NCBI RefSeq assembly: GCF_002288925.2
Contig: NW_022098076.1
Location: 81,055,362 to 81,119,361, forward strand
Length of the DNA: 64,000 nucleotides
From: Delphinapterus leucas
Lineage: Eukaryota > Chordata > Mammalia > Artiodactyla > Monodontidae
Direction of reading: 5' to 3'
Of the stretch, positions 1-10,475 are shown one piece after another. The translations under genes and the position numbers were made by a program. The first letter of the stretch is position 1; each line of letters opens with the position of its first letter. The notes beneath the pieces were generated by a model. The model searched no databases. It worked only from the letters and a program-made list of their open reading frames with translations, and was not told the DNA's origin.

Positions 1-1054
1 CTTTGTTTCTATTTCATTTATTTCTGCTCTGATCTTTATGATTTCTTTCCTTCTGCTAACTTTGGGTTTTGTTTGCTCTTTCTCTAATTGCTTTAGGTGT
101 AACGTTAGATTGTTTGTTTGAAATTTTTCTTGTTTCTTGAGATAAGCTTGTATAGCTATAAACTTCCCTCTTAGAACTGCTTTTGCTGCATGCCATAGGC
201 TTTGGATTGACGTGTTTTCATTGTCATTTGTTTCTAGGTATTTTTTGATTTCCTCTTTGATTTCTTCAATGATCTCTTGGTTATATAGTAACGTATTTTT
301 TAGCCTCCATGTGTTTGTGGTTTTTTACATTTTATCCCCTGTAATTCATTTCTAATCTCATAGCGTTGTGGTCAGAAAAAATGCTTGATAGGATTTCAAT
401 TTTCTTAAATTTACTGAGGCTTGATTTGTGACCCAGGGTATGACCTATCCTGGAGAATGTTCCATGTGCACTTGAGAAGAAAGTGTAATAGGCTGTTTTT
501 GGTTGGAAAGTCCTATAAATATCCATTAAATCTATCTGGTCTATTGTGTCATTTAAAGCTTCTCTTTCCTTATTTATTTTCATTTTGGATGATCTGTCCA
601 TTGGTGTAAGTGAGGTGTTAAAGTCCCCTACTATTATTGTGTTACTGTCGATTTCCTCTTTTATTGCTGTTTGCAGTTGCCTTATGTATTGAGGTGCTCC
701 TATGGAGGGTGCATATATATTTGTAATTGTTTTATCTTCTTCTTGGATTGATCCCTTGATCATTCCATAGTGTCCTTCCTTGTTTCTTGTAACATTCTTT
801 ATTTTAAAGTCTATTTTATCTGATACGAGTATTGCTACTCTAGCTTTCTTTTCATTTCCATTTGCATGGAATATCTTTTTCCATCCCCTCACTTTCAGCC
901 TGTATGTGTTCCTAGGGCGGAAGTGGGTCTCTTGGAAACAGCGTATACATGGGTCTTGTTTTTGTATCCATTCAGCAAGCCTGTGTCTTTTGGTTGGAAC
1001 ATTTAATCCATTCACGCTTAAGGTAATTATCGATATGTATGTTCCTATGACCAT
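1..1054 (-). pseudogene. L1 ORF2 relic, endonuclease domain (copy A)
   Basis: This encodes the N-terminal endonuclease of the L1 ORF2 protein, which nicks target DNA for target-primed reverse transcription. The likely start is the ATG at 1052-1054 (peptide MVIGTYISI). The frame stays open to a stop at 332-334. Recognisable endonuclease signatures in order are VNGLN, QETHF, IYAPSIGAP, GDFNT, TFFSSAHGTFSR and SDHNAM. The segment usually reading RIDH reads RIGH, because the codon at 443-445 is GGT where copy C has GAT. That Asp matches the conserved active-site Asp (D205 in the human enzyme, by recalled alignment). Below 332 the frame carries more stops and changes. The reverse transcriptase part is outside the window. 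Confidence 0.9.
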
Positions 1055-1111
1055 TTTCTGAATTGTTTTGGGTGTGTTTTTGTAGGTCCTTTTCTTGTCT
1101 CTGTTTCCCAC

Positions 1112-2015
1112 TTAGAGAAGTTCCTTTAGCATTTGTTATAGAGCTAATTTGTTGGTGCTGAATTCTCTTAGCTTTTACTTGTCTGTAAAGCTTTTGATTT
1201 CTCCATTGAATCTGAATGAGATCCTTGCTGGGTAGAGTAATCTTGGTTGTACATTCTTCCCTTTCATCACTTTAAGTATATCATGCCACTCTCTTCTGGC
1301 TTGTAGAGTTTCTGTTGAGAAATCAGCTGTTAACGTTACGGGAGTTCCCTTGTATGTTATTTGTCGTTTTTCCCATGCTGCCCTCAATAATTTTTCTTTG
1401 TCTTAATTTTTTGCCAATTTGAATATTATATGTCTTGGCGCATTTCTCCTTGGGTTTTTCCTGTATGGGACTCTGCACTTCCTGGACTTGGATGGCTATT
1501 TCTTTTCCCATGCTAGGGAAGTTTTCGAGTATAACCTCTTCAAATATTTTCTCTCATCCTTTCTCTCCCTCTTCTCCTTCTGGGACCCCTACAATGCAAA
1601 TGTTGTTCTGTTTAATGTTGTCCCAGAGGTCTCTTAGGCTGTCTTTATTTCTTTCAATTCTTTTTCCTTTATTCTGTTCAGCAACAGTGAATTCCACCCT
1701 TCTGTCTTCCAGGTCACTTATCCGTTCTTCTGCCTCAGTTATTCTGCTATTGATTCCTTCTAGTGTAGTTTTCATTTCAGTTATTGTATTGTTCATCTCT
1801 GTTTGTTTGTTCTTTAATTCTTCTAGATCTTTGTTAAACATTTCTTGCATCTTCTTGATCTTTGCCTCCTTTCTTTTTCCAAGGTCCTGGATCATCTTCA
1901 CTATCATTATTCTGAATTCTTTTTCTGGAAGGTTGCCTATCTCCACTTCATTTAGTTGTTTTTCTGGGGTTTTATCTTGTTCCTTCATCTGGTACATAGC
2001 CCTCTGCCTTTTCAT
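1112..2015 (-). pseudogene. L1 ORF1 relic, RNA-binding protein (copy A)
   Basis: ORF1 protein is the trimeric RNA chaperone that coats L1 RNA. The start is ATG at 2013-2015 (MKRQRAMYQM). An open stretch runs to about 1554 with a Lys/Glu-rich coiled-coil section and the start of the RRM-like domain (LRDLWDNIKQNNICIVGVPE). The reading frame then shifts near 1550 (continuing as MGKEIAIQVQEV at about 1511) and again near 1390 (ITYKGTPVTLTADFS, then LYPARISFRFNGEIKSFTDK), where a premature stop falls at 1175-1177. The usual stop position is about 1112-1114. It cannot make a full-length ORF1 protein. Confidence 0.88.
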
Positions 2016-2902
2016 CTTGTCTACCTTTCTGTGAATGTGCTTTTTGTTCCACTGGCTGCAGGATTGTAGTTCTTCTTGCTGTTGTCTGCCCTCTGGTGGA
2101 TGAGGCTATCTAAGATGGCTTTGCAAGTTTCCTGATGGAGGGACTGGTGGTGGATAGAGCTGGCTCTAGTGGGCAGAGCTCAGTAAAACTTTAATCTGCT
2201 TGACTGCTGACGGATGGGGCTGGGTTCCCTCCCTGTTGGTTGTTTGGCTTGAGGCAACCGAACACTGGAGTCTACCGGGGCTCTTTGGTGGGGCAAATGG
2301 CAGACTCTGGGAGGGCTCATGCCAAGGAGTATTTCCCAGAACTTCTGCTGCCAGTGTCCTTGTCCTCATGGTGAGACACAGCTATCCCCCACCTCTGCAG
2401 GAGACCCTCCAACACTAGAAGGCAGGTCTGGTTCAGTCTCCTAGGGGGTCACTGCTCCTTCCCCTTGGTCCCAATGTGCACAGTGCTTTGTGTGTGCCCT
2501 CCAAGAGTGGAGTCTATGTTTCCTCCAGTCCTGTCAGAGTCCTGCATTGAAATCCCACTAGCCTTCAAAGTGATTCTCTAGGAATTCCTCCTCCTTTTGC
2601 CAGACCACCAGGTTCAGAAGCCTGATGTTTGGCTCAGAACCTTCACTCCAATGTGTGGACTTCTGTGGTATAAATGTTCTCCAGTTTGTGAGACACCCAC
2701 CCAGCAGTTATGCAATTTGATTTTACTGTGATTGCGCCCCTCTTACCATCTCATTGAGGCTTCTTTGTCTTTGGATGTGGGGTATCTTTTTTGGTGAGTT
2801 CCAGTGTCTTCCTGTCAATGATTGTTCGGCAGTTAGTTGTGATTCTGGTGTTCTTGCAAGAGGGAGTGAGAGCACGTCCTTCTACTCTGCCATCTTTGTT
2901 CT
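2016..2902 (-). promoter_or_regulatory. L1 5' UTR of copy A
   Basis: This stretch lies immediately upstream of ORF1 of copy A and ends at the L1-type CTGCCATCTTTGTTC border, so by position it is the 5' UTR that held the internal pol II promoter. It is about 0.9 kb, versus about 2 kb for copies B and C, and I see no shared blocks with those. Short open frames inside it (for example 2200-2418 plus) look like chance. Confidence 0.72.
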
Positions 2903-3174
2903 GTAAGGAAGTCACTCTTGATCAGGCTAGTGCATATATGTGGAACTAAGCTTTTTGGCAAGGACTAGAAGCTATAGTTCTTCCAAGGTCCCATAGTCAA
3001 CCTCTTTCCTGAGAATGTCTTTAATCACCCAAAATCCATATAAAACCTCATTCAAAAGCTCCAAGTAGAAGTGAGATGTCAGGAGGTAGCCACTGGGATG
3101 CACTGGCTCCATCAGCTAAAGGAGTTGGAGAGCTGTGAGCCATATGTGAGTAACTGAATTCTTGCCTACTATAG
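2903..3174. other. Unassigned single-copy flank
   Basis: Sequence just outside the 5' end of L1 copy A. No repeat family, coding pattern or RNA gene is recognised. Confidence 0.5.
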
Positions 3175-3400
3175 ACTATGATAAACACCTATAATTTACT
3201 GAGTTCCATTACGTTCCAGGCACTGTACTTGGAGCTTCAGCAGCCTAATTTAGCCCTCATGTCAACTCTAATAGATAGTTATTTTTGTCTCCATTCTGCA
3301 GTTGAAGAAACTGAAACTCAGAAATAACTAAATTGGCTACTGTTTCCTCACTCATAATTGATAGAGGTAAGATTTGAACCTAGTTCTTTCCAAAGGTGTT
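3175..3400 (-). repeat. MIR SINE (ancient)
   Basis: On the plus strand it carries the reverse-complement MIR wording: GAGTTCCATTACGTTCCAGGCACTG, then TTTTTGTCTCCATTCTGCAGTTGAAGAAACTGAAACTCAGA. This matches the conserved MIR core in antisense orientation and is diverged, as expected for an ancient mammalian SINE. Confidence 0.8.
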
Positions 3401-3404
3401 TCCA

Positions 3405-3470
3405 TAATAAAGACTATGATTTAGGCACTCTGCTAGGTGATAGGAATACAGAAATGACCACGGCATGGAT
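3405..3470 (-). repeat. L2 3'-end fragment
   Basis: The words GGCACTCTGCTAGGTGATAGGAATACAG match the antisense L2 3' end (GGCACTGTTCTAGGTGCTGGGGATACAG). It is short and could instead be chance or a MIR extension. Confidence 0.45.
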
Positions 3471-4725
3471 CCAATAATTAAAGATCCAAGTCTAGAATAT
3501 AGTCACTTTGACAAAATTCCTCAGGGGTTGTCCCAATTGTTTCTCCTGGTCACTGCTCAGATGGCACAGGCCCAGACTCCTATCTGCGGCAGCAAAAATG
3601 GAAAACAAGAGTCAACATCAGATCACTTCCTTGATGCTATGGGGCATATTATAACGTGTTCCAAATAAGAGAGTAGTTCTTGAATTTGGAAATTCTATTC
3701 AGTGGCCTGTGTTTTACAGATTTTTCAGTGAGTTATATTTAGCATATCTCTAGAAGTCATTAATTTTTTGCCAGTACTTATTTGTTCTAAAGGGAACTAT
3801 TTTCTCTAATAGAAATTTATTTGGAGAAGAAGTTAAAGTGCAATATGCATAGAGAAAGCAAACTTCATGTTGATGTGAAATCTTTTAGAGTATGTATATT
3901 AAAGATAACATAAATCTTTTTATCACTAAGCTTGAGGTAAGATCTTTTTAAACGTTCTTCACAAAATTTTAATTTTCTGGTAGGTCTAAACTGGCAATTA
4001 TCATTGCCTCCAAGAAGCAAAGCTCTATATCTTGGACATTTTCAAAGTAATTATGTCCTCTGTTATGATAATGGTTTTTACTAAATTAGCTTGCATCCTC
4101 ACCATGGTGCTAAGATCAAGCTAATCATTCACAACTTAAATCTAAATAATTAGAATGGACTAAATTTCATTTTATGATCAGATTTTCTTAAATCTTAATC
4201 ATTTTGTCCTTTGTTATTCAATTTCATATTTCATTTAGACCGGATTCTGATGTTCCTATCATTTGTACATGCAGTCTTCTGCCTTAGTAATCCTTCAGTT
4301 TGAAAATATCTCTCTTCCACTCCATTACACTTCTCATTTTGTTTCAATTTATATGAAAGCTATTAAGATCCAGAAGGCCAATACATCTGCCTTCTCCTCT
4401 TTCTCTCCCCTCTTCTCTGACTCTAACCTCCTCCCTCATCTTTCTCTCCCTTGGAAGACAAGACTTTCATGGAGGATCATGTCTGCAGCATATGTGACCT
4501 AAGGTCCTCCAGCACTTGCCAGGGGATAGGGGTGGTCTGCACTGGGATACTTTTCATTGCTCATTCCTCACCTGTTTTCCTCTCTTCCCTTATTTTTATT
4601 TTTCTTCGTTATACTCCTTGTTGACTCTTTACCACCCTCATGCGTTGCTTCCAAAATTAAACTCCTTTCTTTTAGAGTACAATTTTTTACTAATAAATGT
4701 TCTTTCCTAACATAGATGATTTTTT
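3471..4725. other. Unassigned AT-rich single-copy DNA
   Basis: About 1.25 kb with no repeat, gene or RNA that I recognise. Open frames here (67 aa at 3465-3668, 79 aa at 4263-4502) have no recognisable domain and are of a length expected by chance. Confidence 0.5.
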
Positions 4726-4742
4726 AAAAAAACTCACTATCA

Positions 4743-4934
4743 GGGCTTCCCTGGTGGCACAGTGGTTGAGAGTCTGCCTGCCAATGCAGGGGACACAGGT
4801 TCGTGCTCCGATCCGGGAAGATCCCACATGCCGCAGAGCGGCTGGACCCGTGAGCCATAGCCGCTGAGCCTGCGCGTCCGGAGCCTGTGCTCCACAACAG
4901 GAGAAGTCACAACAGTGAGAGGCCCGCGTACCGC
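4743..4934 (+). mobile_element. CHR-type SINE, short form
   Basis: A tRNA-Glu-derived cetartiodactyl SINE starting GGGCTTCCCTGGTGGCACAG and ending GAGGCCCGCGTACCGC followed by A residues. Pol III promoter boxes are visible: A box TGGCACAGTGG at 4755-4765 and B box GGTTCGTGCTCC at 4798-4809. A 17-base direct repeat, AAAAAAACTCACTATCA, flanks it at 4726-4742 and 4935-4951 (its A-run overlaps the tail), which is the target-site duplication of an L1-mediated insertion. The short tail form is the kind I associate with cetaceans. Confidence 0.95.
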
Positions 4935-4951
4935 AAAAAAACTCACTATCA

Positions 4952-6350
4952 AAGAAGAGTAAAATGTTTTTTCACTTCTCTTGCAAAAGCAGAGCCTGTC
5001 AGAGAACGTATAAATCAGTAACTGGTATACTTAATACTGTAACTACCTAGTTTTCCAGACAAAATCATTAGTTTCTAAGAGGCCTTGGACAATGGCTGAC
5101 CGAAAACGTATTGTGTTCAATTGAGTTAACCTTTTATTATTTCTACTGTCAAAGCTTCACACACTCCATTTTGGAATTTTTTAATGCTTTCAAAGTGTCC
5201 TTATGCAAATGAACTGCCTTTATTTGTTTGAGCTTCAGGCACTGCCAGCAAATTATGTTTAAAATTTGTTTAAGAAAAATTTTCTTTCATTATAGGGGCA
5301 CTCTATGTTTTTCTACTCTTTCTCTTATTTTGTGAAACATTTTCTAGTATTTGAATTAAAATTTTAAATTATACATAAAGAAAAGTAAGCTACTTATAAT
5401 TCTAGTATTTGTTTATTCTTTGTAATTTTTTTGCTCTTCTTATCAAGATACCACATTACTGGTGGCCCTATATGGACTAGATAACATTTAAGGCCCTTCT
5501 AACCCTTGGACCCTGCGCCTCTTTTCTTTGTGAAATGAGGATCAGCTGTGAAATTATTTTTGCATTTGTCTGCTAGGTACTAAAGTATGATCTTTCTCAT
5601 AAACTCTCAGTGAGAACCACTTAAACCAAATAAATTTAGGCTTTCTTCTCCATTGCCTTTGGATTCTGGAACCAGCTGGTGCTTGGAGGAAGAGAAAGTA
5701 CCATTCTCTTAATCTAATACCACGCATGTTTGAGCATCTGCTCCTTTAGTGGGCTTTGGGAGAATGAAGTTTGTGCACTAGAAGTTAATTACTTTACCTA
5801 AAACAACATTGAATGTCTCAATCTTTCAAGTTCTCCTGGCATAATTGTTTTGTGAATCAACACTTTAAGGATTTACGTGCAAATGTTTTAATAGGGATAT
5901 TTTCTGTTTGGAAACAACCCAACTACATACTCCTACCCTTCCTTTTAATAAGAAGCCCAGCAAGATGTAGGAGAGTCTTTAAGATCAAAGTTTAGCATTA
6001 TTACAGTTAAGTTTAGCATTTTGTGTCCGGGGCTCCCACTGCCTTACCAGATGACTTTCACAGTTCATTTAGCCTTTGCATAGATTTTAGAGTGTTGTTT
6101 TGATAAAATGAATATATCAGTTCTAGAGATAGGGCACTTGCATATGTAATATAAGGTACAGAGCTGAAAATAATCTCCTAAAACCTAAAACCTTCTCCCC
6201 CAAATCCAGCCATTGTGTCTGTATTCCACATCACAGTCAATATTTTTCTAGGATTTTTTGGTCCAGAATTTAGTGCACAAGTCAAATCATCTAGCTACTT
6301 TGACACTGAAGCTGTTTGAACTATAAGTGGAGTGATGTAAAGTACATGTT
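4952..6350. other. Unassigned single-copy DNA
   Basis: About 1.4 kb of AT-rich sequence without a recognised repeat or coding signal. The 60-codon frame at 5813-5995 shows nothing familiar. Confidence 0.5.
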
Positions 6351-6351
6351 A

Positions 6352-6425
6352 GAGCAGAGATCCTCAAAGTGTGGTCCCAGATCAGAATATCAGCATCATC
6401 TGGGAACCTCTTAGCAAAATATTCT
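6352..6425 (-). repeat. MER5-type hAT-Charlie fragment
   Basis: The words GATCCTCAAAGTGTGGTCCCAGATCAG and ATCAGCATCATCTGGGAACCTCTTAGCAAAA match the terminal part of MER5A-like nonautonomous hAT elements (consensus style CTCAAAGTGTGGTCC and CATCACCTGGGAACTTGTTAGAAA). Only one end is recognisable. Confidence 0.7.
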
Positions 6426-7639
6426 CTCATGGACCACATATCTCTCCTGGTTAGTACTTATTACAGTTGAAATGCAACATTTGTTTGGGAAATTCTTAGA
6501 TTACTCTCTTCCCAGCTGACAATAATCTCTTTGAGGACATGAAGCCAAGGATCCTTTTTTCTCTTACCCTATACCCAAAAGCCATCCAAACCAACCTTAA
6601 AAATAATAACATCTACAAATAAACATATCAAGCCAACCAAATTCTCTCCGATCTCTTGTCTCCTTCTCAATGGTATCACCTGATTAATTATCATCTCTGC
6701 CCCTTGGTTTCAACCATGGAATCATTATCTCCTCAGCTCATTCCTGCACTTTCTCCCTCTCCACTCCCTTGCCCCTCTCCTTTCCCCAACCATTGATAAG
6801 TCTTCCCAGTTGCTCCTTTCTTATTCATCCATCCATTTTCACATCCTCTTATATCTGGTATTTCTAAGAATCTCTCCCCAGCAGGAGATTAGGTTTATCA
6901 CTAATCTCCTTCCACACATGTCCTTTTCCTCCAGGAACTTAGGTGTTTGCATCTTAAGAAAAATAATCTCTATTTCTAATCTGAGCCAGCGCTCAAGAAA
7001 TACTGTTGACTGAATGACAGGTGTGTTTGATTTAAAACAAAATCAAACAGCCAGTTTATATTAATTGCCTACTAAGTACAAACCATGGGGCTTAATCCTT
7101 AAAAACACAGTAGCAAATTATCTTTCAACATTTTTCCATTATGAGTCTCCCCTGCTCAACTGATACCAAATAAGTTAACTTTCCATAGTCCAAGGTTTCT
7201 CACTGATTTTTCTTCTTAATGTTTTCCCAAATCTCTCCAGTCTCACATCCTTAGGTTTTCTGTTTCAGTTGTGTAAACCTTTCTACCAGAAGATATACTT
7301 AATCTCTTCAGACCCATTTTCATTCACATCACTCTCCTTGCTCGGAAAATGTTCTACCCCTCTTCTCTACTATTTTGGCTCTTTAAAAATAATGTTTGCA
7401 GTTACTTCATTTATTAGAGCATAGATTTTTAACTTGAGGTCCATTGAATCCCATGAAAGGGAATACAAATATTTATATGTATATTATAGTGTGTTTTTTA
7501 ATCAGGCAGCTCCAGAGCCATATACAGATGCTCAAGTGAATATGCGACTTTAATTTTTTTTTTATTGTAGCTCTTAGTACTCTTCACAAAATATTTCTGA
7601 TTCTTCCTTCTTCTGAGCATATTTAGAATTAAACTTCTT
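6426..7639. other. Mostly unassigned; possible degraded L2 pieces
   Basis: Two weak L2-like traces are present: a piece ending TACTGTTGACTGAATGACAG near 6990-7020, similar to the L2 3' end, and CTCGGAAAATGTTCTACCCC near 7340-7362, similar to L2 text upstream of its 3' end. Both are too diverged to call firmly. The rest is pyrimidine-rich single-copy sequence. Confidence 0.35.
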
Positions 7640-7912
7640 GGACTGTAATGATGGGGTGAGACCCTATGAAAGTCCTAGCCTGTGAGCCAGAACGGACATA
7701 TGACAGAGTTCACTTTCCCTCACCACAGCAACAGGCAAAGTTTGAGACGGTGGCTGCTCACATAGCCTGGTCCCTGAGTGACAGTCAGCAATGTTCAGAG
7801 TTGCCTTCCAGACCTTCATGGCCATGCAGTGTGAGCAAGAAATAAAGTTGTTTTATTGGTTTTGGGAGTGTTGTTTGTTACCATCTATAACTTAGACTGT
7901 CCTGACTGATAC
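7640..7912 (+). repeat. Probable ancient LTR or DNA-element relic
   Basis: The end reads GCAAGAAATAAAGTTGTTTTATTGG then TGTTTGTTACCATCTATAACTTAG and CCTGACTGATAC. This layout (AATAAA, a TTGTTAC stretch, terminal CTGATACA) is typical of the right end of old mammalian LTR-like repeats. A second copy of the same end lies at about 55720-55878. The family is not identified. Confidence 0.45.
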
Positions 7913-8777
7913 AAATATTGAAATCAACTGGTTTGGGACATAATTGTAACTTGAATGTCTATAACCTTGCTGTCATAGACTTACCCAGAGAAGAATGATG
8001 AGATGAATTTGCAGTGAGGATCTTGTCCTTCTTTTTCCTGGGACTCCTGTTCTCAAAGGAGCCAATCAGATGCATCTATGTTTCCCAACGTATGGAAAGC
8101 ACATCCACAGCACTATTGGAAGTGATTTTATGCCACGTGTAGGCATAGCATCAAGTAATGCTGAATGTCATAGCCTGAAATGTATTCGCTGCACAAATTT
8201 CTTGGTTATATAAAGAAGAAAATTTCAGTTGAGGACTAGTCTGTTTTTACCACGTTTCTAATACTTGGTAATCTTCCCTTTTTGGTCTTAGGCTCAGAGT
8301 TCTCTGTAGGTTGTAGGGTCTAACAAGACATTTATTAACAACTTTATATTTTTATTGACTTTATGGTTTGGGTTGCCTCCTATTTATGTAGGTGATAAAA
8401 TTTTCAAATTGAAACAGTGATACCTCCTTATATTTAAGCTTAACAAAAGAAGAAATTATAGAACAAAATTTTCTATATTTTTTTCTTAAATATAGAAAAT
8501 ATAATATTAAGAAAATAATAGTACTGATAATGCTTAGAGATAAGAACAATTCTTCGATTGACAATTTTTTTTGGAAATTTTGTGTTACTCTGTAATTTAA
8601 CCTTCAGTGAGATTTAGTCCTCATTTTGGGGTCCAGAACTTTTGGTGGTATCGTTGCATTGCCCTCCTCCACTTCCCATCTCTGAGAATGCTATACTCGG
8701 TGACCAAAATATTTGTTTTTAATTTTAAAAATATTTCAGTTCCACAGTAAAACTTGACTCAGAACAGATTCAACAGG
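7913..8777. other. Unassigned AT-rich single-copy DNA
   Basis: No recognised repeat or gene. It includes a very AT-rich part at 8330-8560, where a 67-codon minus-strand frame rich in Ile, Phe and Leu is probably a composition artefact. Confidence 0.5.
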
Positions 8778-8995
8778 CAGCAGTTACATATGGCAGGAGG
8801 TAGAATGCTGGGCTTCTGTCTAACTGTGTGGCTTCAGGCAAATCACTCAACCTCCCTGGGCCCCGGCTTCTTCATTTGTCAAATGAGGGTACTATGACCT
8901 AGGCTGAGGGCCTCAGACAGTTGCTGCAAGAATCCAGTTACGTAATAGTTGTAGAAATGCTCTGGAAAGTTTGAGGCATTCTGCGGTCAGGCTGC
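8778..8995 (+). repeat. MIR SINE (ancient)
   Basis: Sense MIR wording is visible: TCTAACTGTGTGGCTTCAGGCAAATCACTCAACCTCCCTGGGCC followed by TTCTTCATTTGTCAAATGAGGG. Both the start and the 3' part are diverged. Confidence 0.82.
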
Positions 8996-10038
8996 CTAAT
9001 TATTATTCACCTCCCAATCCCTGGGAATTCACTGAAACCGAGCTTCCGATCCCTGAATTTTAAGATGGTAACCAAGCAAAGAAATCATTTCCTTTATACC
9101 AATGCGATTAGAATTGATTTTTGGACCCTGCTTCAAGGCAAGTCATTTTGCTACCTCGCCTCAATTAGAACGAAGAGAAGAAACGCAAGTGTTTTCGTAA
9201 ATGCTGGCAGGAAGTTCCGCTCTCCAGCCGGCGGAGGTGGAGTTTCTTCTGGGAGACTACTGCTGGCACAGGCAGCCAAGCCCGGCGTGGCCTCGGACAG
9301 ATGAATCGAAAGCCTAAACACACACGGCTATAGGGAATAAGACGTGAGTCATGCTTTGCTGGGGCTGAGAGGCAGACGTGAATGAAAGCGAACACTTCTT
9401 TTCAGGCCCAGGCTGACGCCGCCTCAGCCGAAGGCCAGGTTCACGGTTTAGTAATCAGCATCTCCGCACAGCCCAGCACGAAGGGGCACAGTGGAAGCAA
9501 TTTTCCCATTATGCCTTCATAGAGGCGCGGCCGTTCATCACATTCATCCCCGGGCTCTGTCCTAATGAGACTCAGGAACGAGGCTGAAAGGTCATGACAC
9601 TTCGGTGCCTTTTCCTGATGGGAGAACTGCATGATGCTGATGGGGCAGACAACGCAGCAGCTGCGTTTCAGAGGAACCAGGGATGGTGCTTCACCCACAA
9701 ACCCCGAAATGACTGCTGTCCCGAAGGCTCCCGGCCATCTTGGTGGCTGAGGCAATTAGAGTGTTCTGAGGGAATGACAGCCTTCAGAGTCCCTTTTGGG
9801 CTTTTATTTCCTGACCTCAACTCTGAAATCTCTAAATTGCCTGTGTTTGTCTCGCTAGTATCCATCAACCGAAGTAGGACTTGGGGGGGTCTTTTGACAG
9901 CAGCAGTCGAAAGGCAAGTAGATAAAATCCTGCTTTTCTCCTACCACGGTGAATTCCTTCCTTCTGAACTATGCTTCATTACTCTTCATCTTAGCCAAAA
10001 GTCAAGAATCATTCATCTGTTAAAAGGAGGGAGAGGCA
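8996..10038. other. Repeat-free, CpG-enriched unique block
   Basis: About 1 kb with no repeat I recognise, lying between two MIRs. By hand count it has about 39 CpG in 9001-9960, densest at 9181-9720 (about 28 in 540 bases), while neighbouring unique DNA has a few per 600 bases. Visible motifs include an AP-1 site TGAGTCA at 9345-9351, AAAGGTCA at 9587-9594 overlapping the palindrome GTCATGAC (9591-9598), and E-box CAGCTG at 9658-9663. A 149-codon plus-strand frame (9594-10043) has no recognised domain. The block may be a distal regulatory element or an old CpG island. This is inference from composition and absence of repeats. Confidence 0.45.
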
Positions 10039-10039
10039 G

Positions 10040-10250
10040 TTAACGGGCAAGTTCTGGCGCCAGACCGCCTGGGTTTGAGCCCTGCTTCTGCCGCTTACCA
10101 GCTGTGGAGGCCTGATCAGGCTGTTCTCTTTGTGCCTCTGCTTCCTCCTTCATAAAACAGAAATCATGATATTAGGCACCTCGTAGGGTTTTGTGCAAAT
10201 TCAACCAGAACAATAAGCATTTAATAAACATAGTACTATTAGTAGTAGTA
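10040..10250 (+). repeat. MIR SINE (ancient)
   Basis: It reads in the sense direction: CCAGACCGCCTGGGTTTGAGCCCTGCTTCTGCCGCTTACCAGCTGTG, then TGTGCCTCTGCTTCCTCC and CACCTCGTAGGGTTTTGTG, ending near AGCATTTAATAAACATAGTA. This is one of the better-preserved MIRs in the window, with recognisable tRNA-related and core parts. Confidence 0.88.
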
Positions 10251-10261
10251 GTACTATCATT

Positions 10262-10475
10262 ACTAGCAAACATTCACTGTATATTTTCTTGCTGCCGAGC
10301 ACTGCATTAGGTGTCGAGGATAGAACATGAATAAGATTCAGGGGCTGCCCACATGGAGTTTAGTGGGGGAAATGGCTTTTGGGGAAACATCTATACATAG
10401 CTAAATGTAATGGGCTGGGGTAAATGTACACACAAGAAGCAGTGGGTGGAGAGAGACCACAGTTAGCTCTGTATA
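10262..10475 (-). repeat. L2 LINE 3'-end fragment
   Basis: The plus strand reads GAGCACTGCATTAGGTGTCGAGGATAGAACATGAATAAGA then CCACATGGAGTTTAGTGGGGG, which matches the antisense L2 3' end (ending in the plus sense with CATGGAGCTTACATTCTAGTGGGGG). It lies directly after the MIR. Confidence 0.72.

Larger units (their letters stand above)
1..2902 (-). mobile_element. L1 LINE copy A, 5' part, cut by window edge
   Basis: The minus strand reads as an L1 retrotransposon in the order 5' UTR (about 2902-2016), ORF1 relic (2015-1112) and start of ORF2 (1054-1), which runs off the window. The 5' end is taken at the motif reading CTGCCATCTTTGTTC on the plus strand (about 2888-2902), a usual L1 first-bases pattern, followed by unrelated flank. 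ORF1 and ORF2 resemble copies B and C further on, but the 5' UTR does not. Frameshifts and stops in both ORFs make it a dead copy. The 3' end lies outside, so total length and target-site duplication cannot be judged. Confidence 0.93.

Noticed and set aside
4755..4809. tRNA-like A and B boxes as a tRNA gene
   Set aside because: They are the pol III promoter of a tRNA-derived SINE. The cloverleaf is not maintained and the element has SINE tail and target-site duplication.
8361..8564. Minus-strand frame resembling a membrane segment
   Set aside because: The region is extremely AT-rich, so Ile/Phe/Leu-rich translations are expected without coding function.
9594..10043. 149-codon plus-strand frame in the CpG-enriched block
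   Set aside because: No recognised domain. Length is within chance expectation for GC-richer sequence, and no start or splice context supports it. Kept only as part of the unique block.
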